From Acholeplasmataceae bacterium UBA6150 (lineage in GTDB: Bacteria; Bacillota_I; Bacilli_A; Acholeplasmatales; UBA5453), in contig DIUU01000003.1 in the NCBI GenBank assembly GCA_002423145.1, forward strand, positions 136,671-200,670: 64,000 bases of DNA, read 5' to 3'. Every line of letters starts with the position of its first letter. Position 1 is the stretch's first letter. The position numbers and the translations under genes were made by a program. The notes under the pieces are model-generated. The model was not told the origin of the DNA and made no database searches. It saw nothing but the letters and a program-made list of their open reading frames with translations. This document shows positions 8,891 through 17,963 of this stretch, piece after piece.

Positions 8891-10363
8891 ATGTCAGAAA
8901 TGTTATCGAAACGTTCAAAATGGACATACACCACTTCAGGTCTAGGCAGAGACATGATGTATGCGTTGTATAGTACGTATTTAATCGTCTTTTTTACAGA
9001 TGCTTTAGGGCTATCTAACTGGGAGTTGGTTGCGGTTGGGGTAGTCATCGCTGTCGCACGTATTTGGGATGCGATTAATGATGCATTGATGGGCATCATC
9101 ATTGATAATACCAAGAGCCGTTATGGGAAGTTTAAACCGTGGTTGATTTTGGGGGCCATCACCTCAGCTTTGATGTTTTTCTTATTATTCCAAGATTTTG
9201 GATTATCGGGTGGGTGGTTTGTTTTTGTATTCACCATCATTTATGTGATGTCTGACATGACATTCACAATGAATGACATCGCCTATTGGTCGATGTATCC
9301 GACGTTTTCAAGTGACCCAAAAGAGCGCGAATCGATTGGTTCAAAAGCGAGAATATTTGCGAATTTGGGGATGTTCTTAACGATTGCTTTAGTTCCCATC
9401 ATTTATCAAAATTATGCTGGGGGTCCTAAACAAGCTTTCTTTTGGATTGCACTGGTAATATCGTCGATATATCTTTTATCACAAGTCATGGTTTTCTTTT
9501 TTGTGAAACAACCAAAGAATCCATTAGCAGATATTAAACAGCCTAAGACGTCTCTAAAAGATGTCTTTAAAATCATCACCAAGAATGACCAATTGATGGT
9601 CATCATCGTTGCGATATTCTTATTCAATTCAGGATACTACATAACAACGTCACTGGGGATATATTTCTTCAATTACGATTTTAATAAATATGGGGGAGCC
9701 GAATTTACGATTTTCTCAGCCATCCTAGCCATCAGTCAATTATCGGCACTATCGCTATTCCCTGTATTGGCGAAAAGGATGAGCAGAAGAAACATATTTA
9801 CAATGGCCATTGGATTCATTGTTGTGGGGTATCTATTATTTTTAACCGTCGGTAATGTTTTACCAATGTCGATGATTGTCGTTGGTTTGGCAGGATTCTT
9901 CATATTCTTTGGTGAAGGTTTCATTCAAGTATCGGTATTGGTCATGTTAGCCGATACCATCGAGTATGGACAATGGAAATTAAAAACCAGAAATGAATCG
10001 GTCGTGTTCGCGATTAATCCATTCGTTGTGAAACTCGCGACATCCGTTCAAATATTGGTCGTTACCTTAACCTTAGCCTGGTCAGGATTAAACGATAAAG
10101 TCATCAAACCATTGACCCAAGCTAGAGAAGCAGCAGCAGCCTTAGGCACCCCTTGGACTGCTGAACAATCACGAGCATTCATCGCGAGCAACGTCAATGA
10201 GACAATGTTGGTTGCTTTAAGGGTATCGATGATCGTCTTACCATTATTATTTATATTAGGATCCTATTTGGTCTACCGAACATTCTATAAAATCGATTAT
10301 GCATTGTTCGCGAAAATCAAATCTGACATAGAATTGGATTTACAAAAAGGAGAAAAATCATGA
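8891..10363 (+). CDS. GPH-family sugar:cation symporter (MFS)
   Basis: A 490-residue, 12-helix transporter of the glycoside-pentoside-hexuronide family (MelB/XynP relatives). The family's signature between helices 2 and 3 is present ('WDAINDALMG', then 'KSRYGKFKPW'), and the cytoplasmic 'TFTMNDIAYW' and 'DTIEYGQWK' motifs are conserved. It probably imports a glycoside or uronide with a cation. The stop overlaps the start of the aldo/keto reductase by 4 bases, so uptake and reduction of the same substrate class is plausible. TATAAT sits at about 8860 in the short upstream gap. Confidence 0.9.
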   Translation: MSEMLSKRSKWTYTTSGLGRDMMYALYSTYLIVFFTDALGLSNWELVAVGVVIAVARIWDAINDALMGIIIDNTKSRYGKFKPWLILGAITSALMFFLLFQDFGLSGGWFVFVFTIIYVMSDMTFTMNDIAYWSMYPTFSSDPKERESIGSKARIFANLGMFLTIALVPIIYQNYAGGPKQAFFWIALVISSIYLLSQVMVFFFVKQPKNPLADIKQPKTSLKDVFKIITKNDQLMVIIVAIFLFNSGYYITTSLGIYFFNYDFNKYGGAEFTIFSAILAISQLSALSLFPVLAKRMSRRNIFTMAIGFIVVGYLLFLTVGNVLPMSMIVVGLAGFFIFFGEGFIQVSVLVMLADTIEYGQWKLKTRNESVVFAINPFVVKLATSVQILVVTLTLAWSGLNDKVIKPLTQAREAAAALGTPWTAEQSRAFIASNVNETMLVALRVSMIVLPLLFILGSYLVYRTFYKIDYALFAKIKSDIELDLQKGEKS

Positions 10364-11190
10364 AAGTATTAGATCAAGTATTTGTTCTAAAAAATGGTGT
10401 CAAACTGCCTAAAATTGGATTGGGTACCTGGCAAGTCAAAGATGGCGATGAAGCGTATCACGCTGTATTGGCAGCTTTAAAAAACGGGTATCGTCATATC
10501 GATACAGCCGAAGGATACCGTAATGAAGAATCCGTCGGTAAAGCCGTCAGAGACTCGGGTATTCCAAGAAGTGAAATCTTTGTTACTTCCAAATTGGAAT
10601 CACACATCAAAACGTATGAAGGTGCGCTTAAAGCGTTTGAAGACACCCTAAAAGCCCTTCAATTTGACTATTTAGACCTATTCTTAATCCACGCGCCTTG
10701 GCCATGGAGTGAAATTGGCAAAGACTGTAGAGAAGGCAATGTACAAGCTTGGAAAGCCATGGAAAAACTCTATAGAGTGGGTAAAATACGTGCCATAGGT
10801 GTTTCGAATTTCGATCCAAATGATATTGAAAACATTCTAAAACATTGTGAGATTATCCCTCACGTTAATCAAATTGGGTATTTCATCGGACTAGATCAAA
10901 AGAAGACTTTGGAGTACTGTGAAACCAAAGGAATCGTTGTTGAAGCTTATTCACCGCTAGGGATTGGATATTTACTCAGTAACCCAGTAATCGGTGAGGT
11001 TGCGAAAAAATACGATGTATCCCCAGCACAAATCTGCATTCGTTACTGTATCCAAAAGAATACAGCACCCCTACCTAAATCCATCCACGAAGCACGTATT
11101 ATCCAAAATACCCAAGTCGATTTTGAAATTAAACCAGAAGACATGGCCATATTGGAAGAAATCAAAGGCGACCCTCGTCGCTGGAGTTAA
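10360..11190 (+). CDS. Aldo/keto reductase
   Basis: A 276-residue (alpha/beta)8-barrel NADPH-dependent reductase. All four catalytic residues are visible: D48 and Y53 in 'HIDTAEGYRNE', K78 in 'FVTSKLE' and H111 in 'LFLIHAPWP'. 'IGVSNFDPND' and the C-terminal 'PLPKSIHEARI' cofactor-binding motif are present. It resembles the 2,5-diketogluconate reductase / YvgN group. Translationally coupled to the GPH symporter (ATGA overlap, GGAG ribosome site inside the transporter's end), so it likely acts on an imported sugar derivative or aldehyde. Confidence 0.9.
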   Translation: MKVLDQVFVLKNGVKLPKIGLGTWQVKDGDEAYHAVLAALKNGYRHIDTAEGYRNEESVGKAVRDSGIPRSEIFVTSKLESHIKTYEGALKAFEDTLKALQFDYLDLFLIHAPWPWSEIGKDCREGNVQAWKAMEKLYRVGKIRAIGVSNFDPNDIENILKHCEIIPHVNQIGYFIGLDQKKTLEYCETKGIVVEAYSPLGIGYLLSNPVIGEVAKKYDVSPAQICIRYCIQKNTAPLPKSIHEARIIQNTQVDFEIKPEDMAILEEIKGDPRRWS

Positions 11191-11198
11191 TAACCATG

Positions 11199-11233
11199 AA
11201 AAAGTATTTTCGACATTGAAAATACTTTTTTTC
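11199..11233 (+). terminator. Terminator after the aldo/keto reductase
   Basis: AAAAAGTATTTTC at 11199-11211 pairs with GAAAATACTTTTT at 11218-11230 around a 6-base loop, followed by more T residues. Confidence 0.88.
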
Positions 11234-11363
11234 TTTTGTAAAAGTCTACACAACCACTATTTATACAGATATTGTCCATTTTTTGTGTTATTATAAATGT
11301 GAAGTTGAACTATCTCATAGAGATATGTTTCATGACAATGCTAATTGAATAGAGGTAACGCAT

Positions 11364-12521
11364 ATGCATTATAGATTTAAATGGGGTGTCTTTATTTTGA
11401 TAACACTCTTACTTTTTATAGTTACATCCACCCAAATTGTGGCCGATTCTACTGTGGATGCGGTCTATTTTGGATCTTATACCTGTTTAAACTGTCAACA
11501 AGTGGAATCCTCAGGCGTTTTAACAGACCTTCAAAACGAAGGGTACGTACTGACCAAATATATGAGTGAAGACGATTACGATTTCTTTGAATCGATGTTC
11601 ACGCGTTATGCCAGAACTTATCGTGTCCCTAACAACCAAAACTTAGTGCCCATATTGTATGTAGGAAGTACCTATTATGCAGGAGCAGACGCCATTATTC
11701 AAGGCATTCAATCCAATGAAGTTCAATCCATTATGGACAATGAACAGATGTTAGACCCCATTGAGTTCGTGTATGGTGACATCACCCTAAGTGATTTATG
11801 GGTATTGATGGGATCAACAGCTGTACTAGGCATTCTCGATGCGTTTAACCCATGTGCGATTGCGATGCTGTTGATGTTCTTATCGTTTTTGACCGATAAA
11901 AAACGATCAAAACCAATCTTGTATATTTGTCTTTCTTATATCGCGGCCATTTTTGTTACCTACTTCATCTTAGGCACGTTTTTATCGAGAGCTTTGTCCT
12001 TGTTGTTACCTTATATGATCATTTTTTATAGTATCATCATTGTCTTAGCGCTGTTTATTGCGATACTGAATTTTATGGACTTTTTTGCTGCTAGAAGAAA
12101 AGCCTATGGTGAGATTAAAAATCAACTGCCAAGACGCTTTTTTATCATCACTAAAAAGTTAATGAATGGGTTTTCTGAAAGGGTTGAATCTGGTGATATC
12201 ACGGTATACTTATTGGCCTTTTTGATTGGGATGTTCGTCGCGATCATTGAATTCCCATGTAGTGGTCAAGCCTTTGTCGCTTGGACTGCGATTGTAGTGG
12301 ATCGAACGGCCCATGTATTTTTATTCAATGCCTTGTTATTCGTCTATGTGTTATTATTTGTATCCCCCTTGGTGGTCATCAGTGTGATTACCCTACGTTC
12401 ACAAAACATCCACGTTGTTTCTAACTTTATACGTACCCGAATGGATCTCATTAAGCTGGTTAACGCTATCGTTTTCTTAGCGGTTGCGTTATACTACATT
12501 TATAAAGTGTTTATCGGGTGA
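11364..12521 (+). CDS. Thioredoxin-like domain fused to CcdA/DsbD-type membrane domain
   Basis: A 385-residue membrane protein. After an N-terminal signal anchor an extracytoplasmic thioredoxin-like domain contains a CLNC redox motif near residue 40. From about residue 150 there are six or more membrane helices with 'DAFNPCAIAML' in the first and 'IEFPCSGQ' in a later one, the paired membrane cysteines of CcdA/DsbD proteins that carry electrons across the membrane. The start has AGAGGT 7 bases ahead. The next gene starts within bases of the stop, and a cysteine desulfurase follows, so the unit may link thiol reduction outside with sulfur handling inside (inference). Confidence 0.8.
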   Translation: MHYRFKWGVFILITLLLFIVTSTQIVADSTVDAVYFGSYTCLNCQQVESSGVLTDLQNEGYVLTKYMSEDDYDFFESMFTRYARTYRVPNNQNLVPILYVGSTYYAGADAIIQGIQSNEVQSIMDNEQMLDPIEFVYGDITLSDLWVLMGSTAVLGILDAFNPCAIAMLLMFLSFLTDKKRSKPILYICLSYIAAIFVTYFILGTFLSRALSLLLPYMIIFYSIIIVLALFIAILNFMDFFAARRKAYGEIKNQLPRRFFIITKKLMNGFSERVESGDITVYLLAFLIGMFVAIIEFPCSGQAFVAWTAIVVDRTAHVFLFNALLFVYVLLFVSPLVVISVITLRSQNIHVVSNFIRTRMDLIKLVNAIVFLAVALYYIYKVFIG

Positions 12522-12526
12522 AGCCT

Positions 12527-12832
12527 ATGACCATTAAAAAAGTATTCATCATCAATCCTCAAGGAAAACAAGTGTTTAAAGGGACACTGTCTAGCCTTAA
12601 GTTCAAAACAGCAGCCATTAAACGTGTCGCTCTAGAACTATTCAACGATGATAATCCATGTATCATCCATGAGTCTTATGCAGTAGAGCATCTCGCCAGT
12701 AAAGTCGAAAAGACACTGCTATTGATGCATAAAACAGAAATCATATTGGATGATTCACTCATCCAACAAATGGAAGACTTGGATTTATCTAGTTACAAAA
12801 ACCATACCCTTGTATTGGAAGTGAAGTCATGA
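12527..12832 (+). CDS. Hypothetical protein between CcdA-like protein and cysteine desulfurase
   Basis: A 101-residue soluble protein that I do not recognise. It begins with beta-strand-like 'KVFIINPQGK' and contains one cysteine (in 'DDNPCIIHE'). It could begin at GTG 12518, but ATG 12527 is preferred because GGGTGAAG lies 5 bases before it. It overlaps the following desulfurase gene by 4 bases (ATGA), so all three genes are translated as a coupled unit. A small partner or sulfur acceptor for the desulfurase is possible, but nothing in the sequence proves this. Confidence 0.65.
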   Translation: MTIKKVFIINPQGKQVFKGTLSSLKFKTAAIKRVALELFNDDNPCIIHESYAVEHLASKVEKTLLLMHKTEIILDDSLIQQMEDLDLSSYKNHTLVLEVKS

Positions 12833-13965
12833 AAATATTCGATTTGGATCACGCAGCGACCACAAGCATAGACAAACAAGTCACGGAAGCGATGTTGCCT
12901 TATTTATTCGATTCGTATGGCAATCCTTCCTCGATGCATGCCTTAGGGATGCAAAACAAAAAGGATATCAACACCGCTAAGAAACATATGGCTCACCTGC
13001 TTAACTGTGATTTCAATGAGCTCATTTTTACTGGCTCTGGGACAGAAGCCACCAACCTGGCCATCAAAGGATACGCATTAAGTCACTTGGATAAAAAAGA
13101 AATTATCACAACCCCAATTGAACATGCAGCCACCTTAAACACGTGCTTATTTATGGAACAGATGGGGTATACCATACACTATTTAAAAATCGATAAACAA
13201 GGGTTCATCGATTTAAACGACCTAGAAGAAAAACTAAATCAACAGACGTTAATGGTGAGTATTCTTTGGGCGAATAACGAGATTGGTACCATTCAAGATC
13301 TCGCTAAAATAGCTCAAATCGTTTCATCCAAACAGGTTTGTTTACATGTCGATGCCATTCAAATGGTGGCACATTATCCAATCGATCTATCTGCTCTAAA
13401 TGTCGATTTAATGTCTTTTTCCGCACATAAATGCCATGGTCCTAAAGGCACGGGGATGCTATATAAAAAAATGACAACACAAATTACCCCACTCATTCAT
13501 GGTGGAGGTCAAGAATTTCATTACCGTTCAGGAACCGAAGCGGTTGCTAACATCATTGGATTTGAAAAGGCACTCACCTTACAGTATGAGTCATATTCAA
13601 CCAAACAAAGTCATTTGAAATCGTTAGCTGAATTGTTTTATCAAGGCATAAAAAAAGCCATCCCTTGTCATTTGAATGGACCTGAATCCAACGAGACCAG
13701 GTTGCCGGGGTTATTATCCATTGGGTTTTTCAATGTATCGGGCCTAAGTCTACAATATAAATTGAATCAAAAAGGCATATATGTTTCAACAGGGAGTGCC
13801 TGTCATTCCAATGAAATCGGCATTTCACATGTCATCCAAGCGATTGATGCACCTATTTCAAATGGCGTTATTCGGATCAGTTTTGGCACCGATACCCAGA
13901 TTGAGGATATACCGTATTTAGTGGAATCGTTTATTGAATGTTATCTAGCCCTACAAGAAGATTAA
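12829..13965 (+). CDS. Cysteine desulfurase family protein (NifS/IscS-like)
   Basis: A 378-residue fold-type I PLP enzyme. The opening 'DLDHAATT', the 'YGNPSSMH' motif, the phosphate-binding 'GSGTEATN', ring-stacking H99 in 'PIEHAA', D175 in 'HVDAIQ' and the PLP lysine K201 in 'FSAHKCHGPKG' are all present. The active cysteine is C325 in 'STGSACHS'. The enzyme removes sulfur from cysteine as a persulfide for FeS clusters or tRNA thiolation. No IscU/SufU or MnmA gene lies alongside; instead the partners are a small unknown protein and a CcdA-like redox protein. Confidence 0.92.
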   Translation: MKIFDLDHAATTSIDKQVTEAMLPYLFDSYGNPSSMHALGMQNKKDINTAKKHMAHLLNCDFNELIFTGSGTEATNLAIKGYALSHLDKKEIITTPIEHAATLNTCLFMEQMGYTIHYLKIDKQGFIDLNDLEEKLNQQTLMVSILWANNEIGTIQDLAKIAQIVSSKQVCLHVDAIQMVAHYPIDLSALNVDLMSFSAHKCHGPKGTGMLYKKMTTQITPLIHGGGQEFHYRSGTEAVANIIGFEKALTLQYESYSTKQSHLKSLAELFYQGIKKAIPCHLNGPESNETRLPGLLSIGFFNVSGLSLQYKLNQKGIYVSTGSACHSNEIGISHVIQAIDAPISNGVIRISFGTDTQIEDIPYLVESFIECYLALQED

Positions 13966-13990
13966 AACTCAGGTTGCCCTGAGTTTTTTC
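13964..13990. terminator. Terminator between desulfurase and threonine aldolase
   Basis: AAAACTCAGG at 13964-13973 and CCTGAGTTTT at 13978-13987 form a stem with a TTGC loop, followed by T residues. The flanking A and T runs let it serve the converging aldolase gene as well. Confidence 0.9.
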
Positions 13991-13994
13991 TTTT

Positions 13995-15008
13995 CTATAA
14001 GATTTTTTTTAGATCATTTAATAAGTGTTCAATCATGGCAGGTTGTGTAAACCAGGATGTGACTAAACGGATGGTTTGTGTTTCACCCAAATTATGCCAT
14101 ATTTCAAAGGTATAGTTTTTGAGGAGCGATTCAACGGTGGTTGTATTCAATGTGATGAATATTTGGTTCGTACTGACTTCATATAGAGGTTTGATACCCA
14201 AATCTAATAAACCTTTGGACAATTGTGCTGCCATGGTATTGGCGTGTTTTCCAAGACTGAGGAATAAGTCATCTTGAAATAACCCTTCAAATTGAATCGC
14301 AGCCAAAAACCCTTTCGCAAGCAAACCACCACTTTGTTTGATCGAATGACGAACATATCTTTTTAAATCACCGTGTTTGATGACCAAAGCTTCACCGAGC
14401 ATGGCCCCATTTTTAGTGCCTCCGATATAGAAAGCATCAGAGTATACACACATATCATGTAAACTCAATCCCGAAGCAGCCAACGCGACGCCTAAACGCG
14501 CGCCATCGATGAATAAAAACAAACCCTTGGATTGACAATAATGGTATAAGTGTTGTAATTCTGTTTTGGAATAAAATGTTCCCGTCTCAGTGGCGTTAGA
14601 GATGTATACGAGTTTAGGTATGACGCGGTGTTCATCACCATAGGATTGTATGGTTTCTTCGATGCTTTGAACGGTGAGTTTACCATCCTGGTTGGGAATC
14701 AATATGATCTGATGACCAGTCGATTCAATCGCACCGGTTTCATGGACATAAATATGGCCTGTATCGGCAGATATGACAGCTTCATAGGGTCTGAGGACAT
14801 GACTGATGAAGACTTTGTTGGTAATCGTACCACCCGCTAAAAAGTGAATGTCGACGTCTTCTTGAATCCACTGCTTTAGTGTGGTCTTGACCGAATCACT
14901 CAACACATCTAGACCATAACCATTGAATTGGGTGTGACTGTATTTTTGTAGTAATGCGAGGATATTTGGATGTCCAATTTCACTATAATCATTTTTAAAA
15001 CTAATCAT
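13995..15008 (-). CDS. Low-specificity L-threonine aldolase family protein
   Basis: A 337-residue PLP enzyme of the beta-eliminating lyase / threonine aldolase family: 'SFKNDYSE' start, 'FLAGGTITNKVF', 'DTGHIYVHETGA', 'LFIDGARLG' with the PLP-binding Asp, and 'FYIGGTKNGA' with the PLP lysine. The family usually splits threonine or allo-threonine to glycine and acetaldehyde. AAGGTGAA precedes the ATG. It stands alone, convergent with the desulfurase operon and divergent from the APH-like gene. Confidence 0.88.
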   Translation of the reverse strand: MISFKNDYSEIGHPNILALLQKYSHTQFNGYGLDVLSDSVKTTLKQWIQEDVDIHFLAGGTITNKVFISHVLRPYEAVISADTGHIYVHETGAIESTGHQIILIPNQDGKLTVQSIEETIQSYGDEHRVIPKLVYISNATETGTFYSKTELQHLYHYCQSKGLFLFIDGARLGVALAASGLSLHDMCVYSDAFYIGGTKNGAMLGEALVIKHGDLKRYVRHSIKQSGGLLAKGFLAAIQFEGLFQDDLFLSLGKHANTMAAQLSKGLLDLGIKPLYEVSTNQIFITLNTTTVESLLKNYTFEIWHNLGETQTIRLVTSWFTQPAMIEHLLNDLKKIL

Positions 15009-15108
15009 GATTTCACCTTCTATATCAACAATTATAACTTAGAATACCCGGATGTTGTTATAATAAAATCAGATGACATGGATGACCATTCAAAGTAAGG
15101 ATAAAAAT

Positions 15109-15852
15109 ATGCGAAAACTCCCTTTTGAAATTTTAAAATATGTTGAAAAAAAAGACTATACCATCGATCGCGTGGGAGAATCACCATCGAAAGTCTATAT
15201 ATATGAAACGATGGTGTTGAAAGTCAGCACTAGAAACATCGACGCAGAAAGAGAATACCAGGCATTGATTTCACTTCAAGGGCATATCCCTGTACCCCGC
15301 GTCATCTGCTACATCGAAACTCGAAAGAAGAGTTATTTATTGATGGAACGGATAAGTGGAAAGCCACTGTTTCAGTGGCCAATGGAAATGGCGATTGAAG
15401 TGGCTTGTCAAGGATTGAAATGGTTGTGGCGTATCGAGATTGCACACCCCGTATTTAGTCATCAAGCACACGCCCTAGAAACGATTAAAAACAACATCCC
15501 ATTTTATCAAGACCATTGGGATGATGATACATTGAAACAACGATTCAAAACGCCAAAGTCATTATACGATTATCTGGAAGCCAACTATCCGGATCAAGCA
15601 CCCATCGTATTATCACATGGGGACTATTATTTACCCAATATTTTGTTTGATGGTAAAAAAATCACAGGGATGATTGATTTTGGGTATATGGGTTATTTTC
15701 CCAAAGAGCGTGATGTTTCAGCATTAATCAAAAGTTTAGTCTATAATTATGGGTTTCAAAGTGATTATTTAGAAAAAATTGAAACCACATTAGGCATGCA
15801 TTTTAAACCCGAATGGCTCGAGTATTTCACTTTGTATGACGAGCTGATTTAA
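15109..15852 (+). CDS. Aminoglycoside phosphotransferase (APH)-like kinase
   Basis: A 247-residue protein with the eukaryotic-like small-molecule kinase fold. The catalytic motif 'LSHGDYYLPNILF' (HGD...N) and the metal-binding 'GMIDFGYMG' are both intact, and 'VLKVS' with 'PVPRVICY' fits the ATP lobe. The frame is open from ATG 15073, but ATG 15109 has GTAAGGA upstream and TATAAT (15057-15062) just precedes 15073, so the later start is favoured. Substrates of this family include aminoglycosides, macrolides, choline and other hydroxyl compounds; none can be assigned here. Confidence 0.75.
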   Translation: MRKLPFEILKYVEKKDYTIDRVGESPSKVYIYETMVLKVSTRNIDAEREYQALISLQGHIPVPRVICYIETRKKSYLLMERISGKPLFQWPMEMAIEVACQGLKWLWRIEIAHPVFSHQAHALETIKNNIPFYQDHWDDDTLKQRFKTPKSLYDYLEANYPDQAPIVLSHGDYYLPNILFDGKKITGMIDFGYMGYFPKERDVSALIKSLVYNYGFQSDYLEKIETTLGMHFKPEWLEYFTLYDELI

Positions 15853-15936
15853 TGTTTATAAATGGACCATGTCACCTTATGGTGGATGATATTATTTGAA
15901 GTTCAAATGAATATACTGGTGTGTTTAAATTATCTA

Positions 15937-15945
15937 TGATATAAT
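15937..15945 (+). promoter_or_regulatory. Extended -10 promoter of the MFS gene
   Basis: TGATATAAT is a perfect extended -10 (TG, one base, TATAAT at 15940-15945). It overlaps the in-frame ATG at 15944, so translation must begin downstream at 15977. Confidence 0.65.
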
Positions 15946-15976
15946 GAGAAAAATAGAAAAAAGGACACACACACCA

Positions 15977-17155
15977 ATGAAAACAAGACATACCTTAATG
16001 ATCATATCGAGTATCACCATGATGTTACTTATGGGCACCGTATATGCCTACAGTGTTTTTCGTTATCACATAGAGAATTTATACCAAACCAATACCCTAG
16101 AAAGCGGGTTGCCATACATGACATCCCTCTTTTTTTATGCGCTATCGATGATGATATCAGGTAGACATCTAAAACCCAATCGATTGCGTGGCTTTGTTTT
16201 TTATGGCACATTATTGATTGTTTTAGGGTGGTTTTTATCGGGTATTTCACAAAGTATATACATATTGATGTTATCCTATGGGTTACTCATTGGAACCGGT
16301 GTAGGGATGGTTTATGGGGTACCCATTTATATGGTTCAAAAGCTATACCCATCAAAAAGTGGACTGATGACAGGCATCATTCTACTGGGGTTTGGCATGT
16401 CACCCTTAATCACAGCACCCCTATCAAAATACCTCATTGAAATCACCAGCATCCGTCATACATTTTTCATCATAGGCGCACTATTCCTCATCATTCAATT
16501 GCCTCTATCCTTTTTATTTATCCTAAAAGAAAGGGATACATTTAAAAAGGAAATCGCAGATTTACGGGTTCATGAGAAGTTAAAACCATTTAAGCGGATT
16601 TATGCTTTGTTTGTAATCTCTACCACAGTAGGTTTAATGATGATTGGACTTACCTATCAAGTCGGGGTTAGGTACTATCAACTAGATGAAAGATCTGTCA
16701 CGATGGCGTTATCCATATTCGCGATATTAAATGGGGTAGCGAGACCCTTGTTTGGACGATGGATGGATCAAAAGGGATTTAAATTTTCTGCGACACTGAG
16801 TGTTTCACTCATCATCCTCGCGAGTGTGGTTGGATTCATCAATCGCGGAGAGAACTTTATTTTATTCAGTGTTTCCTTTGGATTATACTGGTTTAACCTT
16901 GGCGCGTGGTTGGCCATCGTACCCGCAACCATAAAAGAGTTTTACGGAATAAAACAATACTCAAAAAAATACGGTATCATGTTTACGGGTTATGGCATCG
17001 GTGCGATTTTAGGTACCCTTGTATCGGGATATATTATGGATTTTTTTGGTAACACAACCTACATTTATGGATTGATATTTGGACTAATGATGATTTCCTT
17101 AATCATTCTCAGTCAAATGCCAAGAATAAAAAAACGCCCTCAATTGGGCGTTTAG
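15977..17155 (+). CDS. MFS transporter, OFA (oxalate/formate antiporter-like) family
   Basis: A 392-residue 12-helix transporter. Helix 1 'TVYAYSVFRYHIE', 'GTGVGMVYGVPIYMVQKLYP' style helix 4 region and 'TGIILLGFGMS' fit the OFA branch of the major facilitator family, whose members move monocarboxylates such as oxalate, formate or lactate. The central loop is basic. ATG 15977 is preferred over 15944 because AAGGA lies upstream of it and the promoter -10 overlaps the earlier codon. The stop is shared with the 3' end of a minus-strand gene (4-base overlap of coding ends). Confidence 0.8.
   Translation: MKTRHTLMIISSITMMLLMGTVYAYSVFRYHIENLYQTNTLESGLPYMTSLFFYALSMMISGRHLKPNRLRGFVFYGTLLIVLGWFLSGISQSIYILMLSYGLLIGTGVGMVYGVPIYMVQKLYPSKSGLMTGIILLGFGMSPLITAPLSKYLIEITSIRHTFFIIGALFLIIQLPLSFLFILKERDTFKKEIADLRVHEKLKPFKRIYALFVISTTVGLMMIGLTYQVGVRYYQLDERSVTMALSIFAILNGVARPLFGRWMDQKGFKFSATLSVSLIILASVVGFINRGENFILFSVSFGLYWFNLGAWLAIVPATIKEFYGIKQYSKKYGIMFTGYGIGAILGTLVSGYIMDFFGNTTYIYGLIFGLMMISLIILSQMPRIKKRPQLGV
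17125..17153 (-). terminator. Terminator overlapping two convergent gene ends
   Basis: AAACGCCC at 17132-17139 pairs with GGGCGTTT at 17146-17153. On the minus strand the hairpin is followed by a run of T residues, so it mainly ends the small membrane-protein operon while lying inside the end of the MFS gene. Confidence 0.75.
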
Positions 17156-17583
17156 AATGCACTGATTATAATTCCAATCCATAACAGAAGTAATAGATAG
17201 ATTGGAAATATAATTGAAAGCACCATACCGTCGGCTACGTGTGAGATGACCATCATGAGTGAAAATTGACCTTTAGGCTCATAATCAAACTCATATTTGT
17301 GTATGATAATATACTCATAGAGGATGGCTAGAAGGAGTAGTGGCAAATAAATCACTTTAAACATTTCTCTAGAATCCATCGTGTTTCCGAAAATAAACAA
17401 TGTTATGATCACCAATATCATTAAGACACCATACATGACTAAATAGTGGATGAGTGTCTTTTTTGTATAGTTGAATTCAAAGTACCTCAAAACCAATACC
17501 TTGACCCCAACCAATGCGAAAGGGATACACAGTAAAAAGAAAATAGTGAAAATCGAGAATAAAAGATTATCGGTATTAAACAA
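17152..17583 (-). CDS. Small membrane protein (second of a pair)
   Basis: A 143-residue protein with about four membrane helices. No family recognised. The best start is TTG at 17583: GGGAGGGG lies 6 bases upstream, and the resulting N-terminus 'MFNTDNLLF' matches that of the upstream neighbour 'MFNSDRHLT'. An in-frame TTG at 17619 would have no ribosome site. It overlaps the end of the upstream gene by 8 bases, so the two are translationally coupled. Confidence 0.65.
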   Translation of the reverse strand: MFNTDNLLFSIFTIFFLLCIPFALVGVKVLVLRYFEFNYTKKTLIHYLVMYGVLMILVIITLFIFGNTMDSREMFKVIYLPLLLLAILYEYIIIHKYEFDYEPKGQFSLMMVISHVADGMVLSIIFPIYLLLLLWIGIIISAF

Positions 17584-17818
17584 GCATAACCCCTCCCAAC
17601 TGTGGTAATGAAACCCCAATGGCTATCAAAATGAGTAGAACGGTTAAAAAAACTGCGATAATGACGATGGGTAACCATAAGTACGATCTCAATGAGGGGT
17701 TGGTATCACCGCTAAACAAAAGAATGATATAAATGATGATATTGACAACAGGAATCACCATCAGTAAATGAAAAACAAACCAATCACCTAGGGTTAAGTG
17801 TCTATCTGAATTGAACAT
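17576..17818 (-). CDS. Small membrane protein (first of a pair)
   Basis: An 80-residue protein with two predicted membrane helices (about residues 14-35 and 49-73) joined by a short charged loop. Start ATG is preceded by TTGGAGGATA. The family is not recognised. Its first residues resemble those of the next gene, which begins inside its last codons. Confidence 0.65.
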   Translation of the reverse strand: MFNSDRHLTLGDWFVFHLLMVIPVVNIIIYIILLFSGDTNPSLRSYLWLPIVIIAVFLTVLLILIAIGVSLPQLGGVMLV

Positions 17819-17936
17819 AACGTATCCTCCAATGAAATCATTATATCATGCTAATAGTATGAAATATAGCATTAATTCAAATAAATAAATGTCATTTTTA
17901 GTCGATTTAAAATGGATTTTTGAGGGATCAAATGAT

Positions 17937-17960
17937 AAAAAAAGTCATTCGAAAATGACA
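17937..17960 (-). terminator. Terminator of the rsmH-type gene
   Basis: On the minus strand GTCATT, a TTCG tetraloop and AATGAC are followed by seven T residues (plus-strand 17944-17959 with an A run to the left). Confidence 0.85.
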
Positions 17961-17963
17961 TTT

